Shown: positions 41,148-49,237 of the stretch, piece by piece
Layout of the letters: every line of letters begins with the position of its first letter
Position numbering within the stretch: the first letter of the stretch is position 1
Assembly (NCBI GenBank): GCA_964529035.1
Contig: CAZGUG010000009.1
Span: 1 to 49,389 of the forward strand
Reading direction: 5' to 3'
DNA length: 49,389 nucleotides
Origin: CAZGUG01 sp964529035
GTDB lineage: Bacteria; Bacillota; Clostridia; Ch29
Notes under the pieces: generated by a model
What the model saw: the letters and a program-made list of their open reading frames with translations, nothing else
Databases searched by the model: none
Told to the model about the DNA's origin: nothing
Program-made: the position numbers and the translations under genes

Positions 41148-41915
41148 GTGAGGAAACCACTTATAGCCGGAAACTGGAAGATGAATAAAACAGGCAAAGA
41201 GGCGGTCGGACTGATAGAAGAACTGAAAAAGAGATTAAGCGGAAACAATGTTGACGTTGCCGTCTGTCCCCCATTTACCGCCCTCAGGGATGCCGCAGAT
41301 GCGCTGGCGAATACAGCTGTAAAACTCGGGGCTCAGAACGTTTTTTACGAGGATGCCGGCGCCTTTACGGGAGAGATTTCTGCAGCCATGCTCAAAGGCC
41401 TTGGGGTGGAGATGGTCATACTGGGCCACAGTGAAAGAAGGGCGGTTTTCGGGGAAACCGATGCAGTAATAAATAAAAAGGTAATAAAGGTAATAAAAAG
41501 CGGCATGGTTCCAATTCTGTGCGTAGGCGAAACCCTTGACCAAAGAGAGCAGGGCAGGACCGAAGAGGTGATAGAGCGACAGGTTGCTAACGATTTAAGC
41601 GGCCTGACCAAGGAAGAGATTGGCGGTGTGGTTATAGCCTATGAACCGGTATGGGCCATAGGTACCGGAAAGTCTGCCACCGCCGAAGAGGCTGACAGGG
41701 TGATAGGATATATTAGAGGCATTTTGAAAAGGCTTGCAGATGAAGGTCATGCCGATGCAGTCCGCATACTGTACGGAGGAAGCGTAAAGAGCGCGAATGC
41801 GGCATCACTTATGGAAAAGCCCAATATAGACGGAGCGCTGGTAGGTGGCGCAAGCCTCAAGGCGGACGAGTTTTTGGATATAATCAAACAAACCATGGGA
41901 AAGGAGAAAAGCTGA
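41148..41915 (+). CDS. tpiA: Triosephosphate isomerase
   Basis: Interconverts dihydroxyacetone phosphate and glyceraldehyde-3-phosphate. 255 aa: AGNWKMNKTGKEAVGLIEEL (20 shown) with the catalytic Lys, ILGHSERRAVFGETDA with the catalytic His, VVIAYEPVWAIGTGKSATAE with the catalytic Glu, and ILYGGSVKSANA and DGALVGGASL for phosphate binding. GTG start at 41148 after GGGAGTGA, 13 nt after pgk; 1 nt before eno. Confidence 0.97.
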   Translation: MRKPLIAGNWKMNKTGKEAVGLIEELKKRLSGNNVDVAVCPPFTALRDAADALANTAVKLGAQNVFYEDAGAFTGEISAAMLKGLGVEMVILGHSERRAVFGETDAVINKKVIKVIKSGMVPILCVGETLDQREQGRTEEVIERQVANDLSGLTKEEIGGVVIAYEPVWAIGTGKSATAEEADRVIGYIRGILKRLADEGHADAVRILYGGSVKSANAASLMEKPNIDGALVGGASLKADEFLDIIKQTMGKEKS

Positions 41916-41916
41916 A

Positions 41917-43200
41917 ATGACACTTATTAGGGAAATATATGCACGGGAGATACTGGATTCCAGGGGCAATCCCACGGTGGAGGTTGAAGTCCTGCTGGAA
42001 AGCGGCTTTGTTGGCAGGGCAGGCATTCCTTCGGGTGCATCCACCGGTGCCTTTGAAGCGGTGGAATTAAGGGACGGTGATTCGGACAGGTTCCTGGGCA
42101 AAGGGGTACTTAAGGCGGTACACAATGTAAACGGGATAATTGCTCCGGAGCTTATCGGGTATAATGCCCTGGACCAGACAGGGATAGACAGCCTAATGAT
42201 AGATTTGGACGGTACCCATAACAAGGCCAAACTGGGAGCCAATGCAGTACTGGGAGTATCGCTTGCTACGGCAAAGGCTGCGGCTACGGCAATGGGCCTG
42301 CCGCTGTACCGGTACATAGGCGGTACTAATGCAAAACTGCTGCCGGTACCCATGATGAATATCCTAAACGGGGGCAAGCACGCCGACAATAATGTGGACA
42401 TCCAGGAGTTCATGATAATGCCGGTTGGCGCCAAATCCTTTGGTGGGGCATTAAGAATGGGTGCCGAAGTGTTCCATAATCTGAAGAAAGTCCTTAAGGG
42501 TAAAGGCCTGAGCACATCCGTCGGCGATGAGGGAGGATTTGCCCCCAACCTTGCATCCAATGCCCAGGCCATAGAAGTGATAATACAGGCGATAGAAATG
42601 GCAGGGTATACGCCTGGACAGGATATAGGCATAGCCCTTGACCCGGCGGCAACCGAGTTTTTTGCGGACGGCAAGTATCATCTTAAAGGAGAGGGACAGG
42701 TCAGGACATCTCAACAGATGACGGAGTTTTACAGCGAGCTGGTTGATAAATTTCCCATACTGTCCATAGAAGACGGCCTTGCCGAGGAGGACTGGGAAGG
42801 CTGGGCCCTTATGACAAAGGAGTTGGGGAAAAAGATACAGATAGTGGGCGATGATATATTTGTAACCAACACCGACCGGCTTATAAGGGGTATAAGGGAA
42901 AAAACCGCCAATTCCATACTTATTAAACTCAACCAGATAGGTACCCTTACCGAGACCCTTGACTGCATTGAAATGGCAAACAGGGCAGGATTCACCGCGG
43001 TTGTATCCCATCGTTCCGGTGAGACAGAGGATACCACCATTGCCGATGTGGCGGTGGCGGTAAATGCCGGCCAGATAAAAACCGGCGCTCCGTCCAGAAC
43101 CGACAGGGTGGCAAAATACAATCAGCTGCTGCGCATAGAAGACGAGCTGAGGGCTTCGGCCCGGTACATGGGAAGGGACGTATTGGTAAATATAAGGTAA
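41917..43200 (+). CDS. eno: Enolase
   Basis: Dehydrates 2-phosphoglycerate to phosphoenolpyruvate; also part of RNA-degrading complexes in some bacteria. 427 aa with AREILDSRGNPTVEVEVLLE (20 shown), PSGASTGAFEAVELRDGD, the magnesium and catalytic residues in LSIEDGLAEEDWEGW, GDDIFVTN, LIKLNQIGTLTET, VSHRSGETEDTTIADVAVAV (20 shown). It follows tpiA directly; the phosphoglycerate mutase gene that usually lies between them is absent. The 198 nt after it hold palindromic repeats and the secG promoter. Confidence 0.97.
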   Translation: MTLIREIYAREILDSRGNPTVEVEVLLESGFVGRAGIPSGASTGAFEAVELRDGDSDRFLGKGVLKAVHNVNGIIAPELIGYNALDQTGIDSLMIDLDGTHNKAKLGANAVLGVSLATAKAAATAMGLPLYRYIGGTNAKLLPVPMMNILNGGKHADNNVDIQEFMIMPVGAKSFGGALRMGAEVFHNLKKVLKGKGLSTSVGDEGGFAPNLASNAQAIEVIIQAIEMAGYTPGQDIGIALDPAATEFFADGKYHLKGEGQVRTSQQMTEFYSELVDKFPILSIEDGLAEEDWEGWALMTKELGKKIQIVGDDIFVTNTDRLIRGIREKTANSILIKLNQIGTLTETLDCIEMANRAGFTAVVSHRSGETEDTTIADVAVAVNAGQIKTGAPSRTDRVAKYNQLLRIEDELRASARYMGRDVLVNIR

Positions 43201-43239
43201 TCGGGGAATATAACAAATCCTATCTGGACAACATATGCG

Positions 43240-43284
43240 ACAGGGGACAGTTGCCATTCTGCAACAGGGGCAGTTCCCATTCTA
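43240..43284. repeat. Tandem GGGGAC-type repeat remnants
   Basis: Two adjacent similar units: ACAGGGGACAGTTGCCATTC (43240) and ACAGGGG-CAGTTCCCATTC (43264), each ending in TCT. This pattern is typical of dispersed short repeats in clostridial genomes, some linked to REP-type transposases. No transposase is present here. Confidence 0.6.
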
Positions 43285-43331
43285 CGGTAACAAACCTGCG
43301 GCTGCAAACCGCCGGCGGCGGTGTAAAGGTG

Positions 43332-43360
43332 TTGTATTTTACTATTCCGTGTGTTAAAAT
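43332..43360 (+). promoter_or_regulatory. Sigma-A-type promoter for secG
   Basis: TTGTAT (43332-43337), 17-nt spacer, TAAAAT (43355-43360), the latter preceded by TGT (extended -10). About 40 nt upstream of secG. Confidence 0.65.
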
Positions 43361-43398
43361 AGCTTTGTTGATTTGAGAAGCTGGGGGGTGCAGGATAT

Positions 43399-43629
43399 AT
43401 GCGAAGTTTCGTAATAGCTGTCCATGTTATAGTTAGTATTGGTCTGATAGCCAGTATACTGCTTCAACCGGGCAAAAGCGCGGGGCTTTCGGGCAGTATT
43501 GCCGGGGGGGCTGAAACGCTTCTTGGAAAGGGCAAGAGTAAAGGATACGAAGCTCTGCTGGCGAAGATTACAACGATAGGCGCCATAGGTTTTGTAATTA
43601 CTTCGGTTGTTTTGGTATTGCTGCAGTAA
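43399..43629 (+). CDS. secG: Protein translocase subunit SecG
   Basis: Small membrane subunit of the SecYEG export channel. 76 aa with two transmembrane helices (about 2-21 and 53-75) joined by the conserved loop LLQPGKSAGLSGSIAGGAET (20 shown) and LLGKGKSKGYEALLAKIT. ATG at 43399 after GGGGGTGCAGG. Position between eno and rnr is the common Firmicutes arrangement. Confidence 0.94.
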   Translation: MRSFVIAVHVIVSIGLIASILLQPGKSAGLSGSIAGGAETLLGKGKSKGYEALLAKITTIGAIGFVITSVVLVLLQ

Positions 43630-43668
43630 ACCTAAATAAACAAATGAATACTTTGGGAGGTACATTAG

Positions 43669-45633
43669 ATGACTGAGTTTTTTTATGTGATTCCCGCAGT
43701 GGGGATTATTGCTCTTATATTTGCTTTTATCCTGTCATCGAGGATTGAAAAGGCCGATGCCGGTACCGACAGGATGAAAGAGATAGCTTCTTATATACAG
43801 GAAGGGGCAATGGCATTTCTTACAAGGGAATACAGGAGCCTTGCCATATTTGTGGTAGTGTTGTTTTTTGTATTGACTTTTTTGATTGACTGGCAGACAG
43901 CAGTCTGCTTTCTTGTGGGAGGATTGTTTTCCGCCACCACCGGATACTATGGTATGAGGGTTGCCACCAAAGCCAATGTCAGAACCGCAAACGGTGCACG
44001 GCAGGGTATGAATAAGGCTTTGGGTATAGCCTTTTCCGGCGGAGCGGTTATGGGTATGAGCGTTGTTGGCCTCGGAGTGCTGGGTTTGGGCATACTATAC
44101 ATAATTTTCGGTAGCGCAAGCATAGTTACCGGATTCGGCCTGGGTGCAAGTTCCATAGCCCTGTTCGGCCGTGTAGGCGGAGGTATTTATACTAAGGCCG
44201 CCGATGTGGGGGCTGACCTGGTCGGAAAGGTGGAAGCCGGAATTCCAGAGGATGACCCTAGGAATCCCGCGGTAATAGCCGACAATGTCGGAGATAATGT
44301 GGGTGACGTGGCAGGCATGGGCGCGGACCTGTTCGAGTCCTATGTGGGTTCAATAATAGCTGCCATGACCCTGGGAACTGTAATATATGCCGGGCAGGTC
44401 AACGGGGTACTTTTCCCGATGCTTTTGGCGGCAAGCGGAATATTAGCCTGTATAATAGGGACGCAGTTTGTCAAGACGGATGAGGATGCCAACCCGCAGA
44501 AGGCCCTTAAGATGGGTACCTACGTAAGCGGACTGATAGTGGTTATATCCGGGTTTTTATTAAGCCGCTGGCTGTTTGCCGACCTCAGGCCTTTCTTCGC
44601 GGTGGTTTCAGGACTTGTGGTCGGGCTTGTAATTGGTCAGCTTACCGAGTATTATACATCCGCAGATTTTAAACCCGTGAAAAGGATTGCCGACCAGTCC
44701 AAGACCGGTGCTGCAACCAATATAATAAGCGGTCTTGCCGTTGGAATGCAGTCCACTGCCTTTCCGATAATCAGCATAGCAGCAGGCATACTGGTAGCCT
44801 ACAAGGTGGCCGGCCTTTACGGGATAGCCCTGGCAGCGGTTGGAATGCTTTCGACTGCCGGGATGACCATAGCGGTTGATGCTTACGGCCCGATTGCCGA
44901 CAATGCGGGAGGTATTGCCGAGATGGCGGAACTGCCGCCCGAGGTGAGACAAATAACCGACAAGCTTGATGCCGTTGGTAATACCACGGCGGCCATGGGC
45001 AAGGGGTTTGCCATCGGTTCGGCTGCACTTACAGCGCTGGCGCTGTTTGTTTCGTATTCACAGGTTGTTAACCTTCAAATAATAAATATAATACAGCCGG
45101 AAGTTATAGTCGGGATGTTCCTTGGAGGCATGCTGCCGTATCTGTTTTCGGCGATAACCATGGAGGCGGTTGGGAAGGCAGCTTTCCAGATGATTGAAGA
45201 GGTAAGGAGACAGTTTAAGGATATACCCGGCATAATGGAGGGCAAAGGAAAACCCGATTATGCAAGATGTGTGGATATCAGTACGGCGGCTGCCCTGAGG
45301 GAAATGATATTCCCCGGACTTCTGGCGGTGATAGCGCCGCTTATTACAGGTATCGTACTGGGACCCGAAGCGCTGGGAGGCCTTCTGGCCGGTTCACTCA
45401 TAACCGGGGTGCTGGTGGCCATACAGATGGCGAATTCCGGCGGTGCCTGGGATAACGCCAAGAAATATATAGAGGGCGGTGCTCACGGCGGAAAGGGCAG
45501 TGAGGCCCATAAGGCGGCGGTTGTAGGGGACACGGTAGGAGACCCCTTCAAGGATACCTCGGGGCCGTCGATAAACATTCTGATAAAGCTTATGACTATC
45601 GTGGCTTTGGTGTTCGCACCGCTGTTTATGTAA
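43669..45633 (+). CDS. hppA: Membrane-bound, ion-pumping pyrophosphatase (K+-dependent type)
   Basis: Integral membrane enzyme that hydrolyses pyrophosphate and pumps Na+ or H+ outward. 654 aa, about 16 transmembrane segments. Substrate-site motifs: DVGADLVGKVEAGIPEDDPR (20 shown), NVGDNVGDVAGMGADLFESY, DNAGGIAEMAELPPEVR and VVGDTVGDPFKDTSGPS. GNTTAAMGKGFAIGSAALTA has Ala at the position where K+-independent enzymes have Lys, so K+ dependence is expected. Which ion is pumped cannot be read safely. ATG after GGGAGGT. Its place between secG and rnr is unusual. Confidence 0.96.
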   Translation: MTEFFYVIPAVGIIALIFAFILSSRIEKADAGTDRMKEIASYIQEGAMAFLTREYRSLAIFVVVLFFVLTFLIDWQTAVCFLVGGLFSATTGYYGMRVATKANVRTANGARQGMNKALGIAFSGGAVMGMSVVGLGVLGLGILYIIFGSASIVTGFGLGASSIALFGRVGGGIYTKAADVGADLVGKVEAGIPEDDPRNPAVIADNVGDNVGDVAGMGADLFESYVGSIIAAMTLGTVIYAGQVNGVLFPMLLAASGILACIIGTQFVKTDEDANPQKALKMGTYVSGLIVVISGFLLSRWLFADLRPFFAVVSGLVVGLVIGQLTEYYTSADFKPVKRIADQSKTGAATNIISGLAVGMQSTAFPIISIAAGILVAYKVAGLYGIALAAVGMLSTAGMTIAVDAYGPIADNAGGIAEMAELPPEVRQITDKLDAVGNTTAAMGKGFAIGSAALTALALFVSYSQVVNLQIINIIQPEVIVGMFLGGMLPYLFSAITMEAVGKAAFQMIEEVRRQFKDIPGIMEGKGKPDYARCVDISTAAALREMIFPGLLAVIAPLITGIVLGPEALGGLLAGSLITGVLVAIQMANSGGAWDNAKKYIEGGAHGGKGSEAHKAAVVGDTVGDPFKDTSGPSINILIKLMTIVALVFAPLFM

Positions 45634-45645
45634 CGAACACTGCAG

Positions 45646-45677
45646 GGCATCGGGATTAACCTCCGATGCCTTTTGTT
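45646..45677 (+). terminator. Terminator after hppA
   Basis: GGCATCGG-GATTAACCT-CCGATGCC with TTTTGTT following, 13 nt after the hppA stop. Confidence 0.88.
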
Positions 45678-45778
45678 ATATTAAAAGGCTTTGCAGTTTT
45701 AAAACCCTGCAGGCGGTTAATAATAGATTATAGAAGCATTTATATGCAAATTGGAAGCAAGGACGGAGGATGACAGGT

Positions 45779-47890
45779 TTGGAGATAAAGAAAGTAATAC
45801 TGGAATTCATGAAAGAAAGGGCATACAACCCGATGGCGGCGGAGGAGCTGCTGGACAACCTGGAGCTGCAGCGGATGGATATGGCGGACTTTCTGCAGAT
45901 TTTAAGGGAGATGGAAGCGGAAGGTGACATAATAAAAACCCGGAAAAAACGCTATGGAATACCCGAAAAAATGGACCTTGTGGTGGGCCGGCTTCAGTGC
46001 AACCAGAGAGGTTTCGGGTTTGTGCTGCCGCGGGATGAGATGTACGAGGATATTTATATACCCGCCGACGGAATAAACGGTGCCATGCACAACGACAGGG
46101 TCATTGCCAAGATAATAAAGGGTAAAACGGAAGGAGCAAGGACCGAAGGCGAAATAATACGCATACTTGAAAGGGCAAACAAAAAGGTGGTGGGCACCTT
46201 TGAAAAGAGCAGGAATTTCGGGTTCGTGGTGCCCGATGATCCGCGGATACTGGACGATATATTTATTGCACGGAATGACACGATGGGTGCAAAAGAAGGG
46301 GACAAGGTTGTTGCCGAAATAGTACTGTGGCCCGGGAAGAGAAGAAATCCCGAGGGAAATATCACGGAGATTTTGGGGCACAGGGACGATATCGGAGTGG
46401 ACGTGCTGTCCATAATAAGGAGCTACGACATTCCGGAAAAGTTTTCGGATAATGTGCTTGAGGAAGCCGGGGCACTGTCGGGGGATATATCTGACATTGA
46501 GCTGAAAAATAGGCTGGACTTGAGGGATATGAGGATAATCACCATTGACGGTGCCGATGCCAAGGACCTGGACGATGCGGTATCGGTTGAGAAGCTTCCA
46601 AGCGGTGATTTCCGGCTGGGAGTTCATATAGCCGACGTGACGCATTATGTGAAAGAAAACTCGCTGCTGGACAGGGAAGCCTACGGGCGGGGAACCAGCG
46701 TATATTTTCTGGACCGGGTAATACCCATGCTGCCGGGAAGGCTTTCAAACAACATATGCAGCTTAAATCCGAAGATGGACAGGCTGACCATGTCGGTATT
46801 TATGAATATAAATGGCCGGGGAGATGTTGTGGATTATGAGATACACGAAAGCGTAATAAGGACCAGTGAGAGAATGACCTATTCGGATGTTTCGGACATC
46901 TTAGAAAAAAATGACCCGAAGCTTAAAAAACGATACGGATACCTGGTGGAAGACTTTAAGAATATGCAAAAGCTGCACGAGATTCTCGGCAGAAAGAGGG
47001 CCGAAAGGGGAAGCCTGGAGTTTGAATTTGACGAGAACAAGGTTATACTTGATGATGCGGGAAAGCCCATAGATATAGTAAGGGTGGAAAGAAGGACGGC
47101 GGACAGGATTATTGAGGAGTTCATGCTGGTGTGCAATCAGACGGTTGCGGAGCACATGTACTGGCTGGGCGTTCCCTTTATATACAGGGTGCATGAGGAG
47201 CCGGACAGCGAAAAAATAGAAGCCTTCAACGAGTTTATCTACAACTTCGGGTATTCGATAAAGGGTATAAAAAAGGTGCACCCCAAAGCCCTGCAGGGCC
47301 TTATTACCAAGGTTAAGGGCAAAAAAGAGGAAAGGGTAATAAACACTCTTATGCTGAGGGCACTGAAGCGGGCCAGGTACTACCATAAAAGCCTCGGACA
47401 CTACGGCCTTGCGGTGGAATACTACTGTCATTTCACTTCCCCGATAAGGAGGTACCCGGACCTGGTAATACACCGAATACTGAAGGAAACGCTGAAGGGC
47501 AGAATAAATCAAAAAAGGACAGAATACCTGAAGGAATTTGTTGAAAAGGCGGCATTTCAGTCATCAGAGCGCGAAAGGGCGGCCGACGAGGCCGAGAGGG
47601 AAGTGGAGGACATGAAAAAAGTGGAGTATATGGCGGACAGGATAGGAGAGGAGTTTGAAGGCATTGTATCCGGCGTTACAGCCTTCGGCATGTTTGTGGA
47701 GCTGGACAACGGAATAGAGGGTATGGTCAGGGTCAGTTACATGGTGGACGATTTTTATCATTTTGACGACAAGAAATATATGCTGCTGGGTGAAAGAACC
47801 AAAAAGACCTATAAAATAGGGGATGCGGTGAAGGTACAGGTGCTGAAGGCAGATCTTGCCGACAATAAACTGGATTTTACACTGGTATAA
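45779..47890 (+). CDS. rnr: Ribonuclease R
   Basis: 3'-to-5' exoribonuclease that degrades structured RNA and works with SmpB-tmRNA in trans-translation clean-up. 703 aa from TTG 45779: GGAGG ends directly at an in-frame ATG (45770), which leaves no spacing, whereas TTG is 9 nt away. Domains: N-terminal winged-helix (to about 70), cold-shock OB folds (RGFGFVLPRDEMYEDIYIPA, 20 shown, and NFGFVVPDD), RNB catalytic domain with DGADAKDLDDAVSV and the metal-binding Asp cluster, and a C-terminal S1 domain (VSGVTAFGMFVELDNGIEGM). Confidence 0.95.
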   Translation: MEIKKVILEFMKERAYNPMAAEELLDNLELQRMDMADFLQILREMEAEGDIIKTRKKRYGIPEKMDLVVGRLQCNQRGFGFVLPRDEMYEDIYIPADGINGAMHNDRVIAKIIKGKTEGARTEGEIIRILERANKKVVGTFEKSRNFGFVVPDDPRILDDIFIARNDTMGAKEGDKVVAEIVLWPGKRRNPEGNITEILGHRDDIGVDVLSIIRSYDIPEKFSDNVLEEAGALSGDISDIELKNRLDLRDMRIITIDGADAKDLDDAVSVEKLPSGDFRLGVHIADVTHYVKENSLLDREAYGRGTSVYFLDRVIPMLPGRLSNNICSLNPKMDRLTMSVFMNINGRGDVVDYEIHESVIRTSERMTYSDVSDILEKNDPKLKKRYGYLVEDFKNMQKLHEILGRKRAERGSLEFEFDENKVILDDAGKPIDIVRVERRTADRIIEEFMLVCNQTVAEHMYWLGVPFIYRVHEEPDSEKIEAFNEFIYNFGYSIKGIKKVHPKALQGLITKVKGKKEERVINTLMLRALKRARYYHKSLGHYGLAVEYYCHFTSPIRRYPDLVIHRILKETLKGRINQKRTEYLKEFVEKAAFQSSERERAADEAEREVEDMKKVEYMADRIGEEFEGIVSGVTAFGMFVELDNGIEGMVRVSYMVDDFYHFDDKKYMLLGERTKKTYKIGDAVKVQVLKADLADNKLDFTLV

Positions 47891-47958
47891 AACACACAAA
47901 CACGAGGACAGGTTTCTTGTTTGACGACTTCACTGGCCGCTGCAGTTTACATAATCAC

Positions 47959-47987
47959 TTGACAATTCGGGTGATGTGGTGTATCAT
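47959..47987 (+). promoter_or_regulatory. Sigma-A-type promoter upstream of smpB
   Basis: TTGACA (47959-47964), 17-nt spacer, TATCAT (47982-47987): near-consensus, about 78 nt before smpB. Confidence 0.75.
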
Positions 47988-48008
47988 GGTGGTAGTCAGA
48001 GAAGAAGG

Positions 48009-48040
48009 CCCTATTTGCCCGACAAATAGGGTTAATTTTA
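48009..48040 (+). terminator. Hairpin between the smpB promoter and smpB
   Basis: CCCTATTTG-CCCGA-CAAATAGGG (perfect 9-bp stem) followed by TTAATTTTA. It lies downstream of the promoter at 47959, so it could end rnr transcripts and also act as a partial attenuator or a 5' protective hairpin of the smpB mRNA. Confidence 0.55.
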
Positions 48041-48064
48041 TCCGGTAAAGCAGGTGCAGACAAG

Positions 48065-48523
48065 ATGGCCGATGATGTCAGGGTAATCGCAAGGAATAAA
48101 AAAGCGAAGCACGATTATTTTGTGGAAGAGACCCTGGAAGCGGGTATTGAACTGGTGGGAACCGAGGTTAAATCCATCCGAAGCGGAAAGGTCAATATAA
48201 AGGACAGCTTTGCCAGGGTTGACAATGGAGAACTGTACCTTCATAATATGCACATAAGTCCATATGAGAAGGGCAATATATACAACAGGGACCCGCTGAG
48301 GACCAGAAGGCTTCTTGTGCACAAGAAAGAAATAAGAAAGCTTATCGGGTATACGCAGCAGAAAGGTTTGACCCTTGTCCCATTAAAGGTGTATATAACC
48401 AGGGGACTTATCAAGGTGGAACTGGCAGTGGCCCGGGGCAAGAAAACCTATGACAAAAGGCACGACTTGGCCAAAAAGGATGCCGAAAGAAGGATAGAAA
48501 GGGCCATGAAGGAGAGATACTGA
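48065..48523 (+). CDS. smpB: SsrA-binding protein SmpB
   Basis: Binds tmRNA and brings it to stalled ribosomes. 152 aa with KKAKHDYFVEETLEAGIELV (20 shown), GTEVKSIRSGKVNIKDSFAR (20 shown), NMHISPYEKGN, and the basic C-terminal tail AVARGKKTYDKRHDLAKKDA that reads the empty mRNA channel. ATG at 48065. The tmRNA gene starts 13 nt after its stop. Confidence 0.97.
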   Translation: MADDVRVIARNKKAKHDYFVEETLEAGIELVGTEVKSIRSGKVNIKDSFARVDNGELYLHNMHISPYEKGNIYNRDPLRTRRLLVHKKEIRKLIGYTQQKGLTLVPLKVYITRGLIKVELAVARGKKTYDKRHDLAKKDAERRIERAMKERY

Positions 48524-48536
48524 GGAAAATTTTTAT

Positions 48537-48895
48537 GGGGGCGTATTTGGTTTCGACGGGGATAATAGAATCAGGAGCAGCGAGCCGTGGTACGCTCGGC
48601 ACCACGTAAAACAGCCGGCAATTAAACACAAACGCAAACAACGAAAATTACGCATTTGCTGCGTAAATAACGCAGCTCGTTCAACCCGGACTTCCCGCAG
48701 CCCGGGATTGGGCGTCATCAAAGCGGGGAACTGTTCGTCCTAAGAGTTGCGGACGGACCGAACACATGACTCTACCAAAGCCCTGATCCTGTCATTGGGA
48801 GCTGGGTGTAGGGAATATCAAATCAATGACTGCGCTCGGAGAGGTTCCTGGTGATATATTTTCGGACGTGGGTTCGACTCCCACCGCCTCCACCA
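48537..48895 (+). ncRNA. ssrA: Transfer-messenger RNA
   Basis: One-piece tmRNA of 359 nt. The 5' GGGGGCG (48537-48543) pairs with CGCCTCC (48885-48891) as the acceptor stem, followed by encoded ACCA. The T-arm GGACGTGGGTTCGACTCCC and the 5' TTTGGTTTCGACGGGGAT block are typical. The tag frame starts at GCA 48634 and reads ANNENYAFAA then TAA at 48664-48666, followed by pseudoknot-forming sequence. Tag end YAFAA differs from the frequent YALAA by one residue but keeps the AA protease signal. Confidence 0.97.
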
Positions 48896-48942
48896 AATTG
48901 TAAGGGCTCTGTAACAAGTATTGTTACAGAGCCCTTACAATT
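48896..48942. repeat. 21-bp inverted repeat just after ssrA
   Basis: Arms 48896-48916 and 48922-48942 pair perfectly around AGTAT. No T-run follows on the plus strand (GCATAAATTC), though A/T sequence flanks it. It begins one base after the tmRNA CCA end and overlaps the last codons of the convergent gene. It may terminate both transcripts, or mark an insertion boundary. Confidence 0.85.
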
Positions 48943-49237
48943 GCATAAATTCTTCTATTAATGCCTTCTTTTTCTTAAACATCTCATCATTATAACGACC
49001 GTTTCTTGGAGTAACTTTTTTATATTTATCAATTATGAGTTTGGCTCTTTTTTTCTTGGTTTCGATTATTAGAAATGGGCTTATTTCACGCAATAATTCA
49101 ATTGCATCATCATAGATTACTCTGTATGTATAAGAATCTTTATGTTTAGCCCTGTTGTAGTTTCTTTTATTTATTATTCTTCCTTTACCGACTCCGTCTA
49201 CGATCCCAGCGATATAAGCTCTCTCGGTATCAATCAT
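48935..49237 (-). CDS. Degenerate LAGLIDADG-type homing endonuclease
   Basis: 100-aa ORF from ATG 49237 (AAAGGAGGGT upstream). The N-terminal ERAYIAGIVDGVGKGRI is a LAGLIDADG helix, and the C-terminal part (AIELLREISPFLIIETKKKR ... NGRYNDEMFKKKK) matches the end of short single-motif free-standing enzymes. The acidic catalytic residue of the motif (usually DGEG) is Val (DGVG), and about 15-20 residues usually found after the motif appear missing. It is probably inactive, but the frame and ribosome site are intact. AT-rich unlike its neighbours, suggesting transfer. Upstream (49238-49389) TTGACA-16-TATATT on the minus strand is a possible promoter. Confidence 0.72.
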   Translation of the reverse strand: MIDTERAYIAGIVDGVGKGRIINKRNYNRAKHKDSYTYRVIYDDAIELLREISPFLIIETKKKRAKLIIDKYKKVTPRNGRYNDEMFKKKKALIEEFMQL

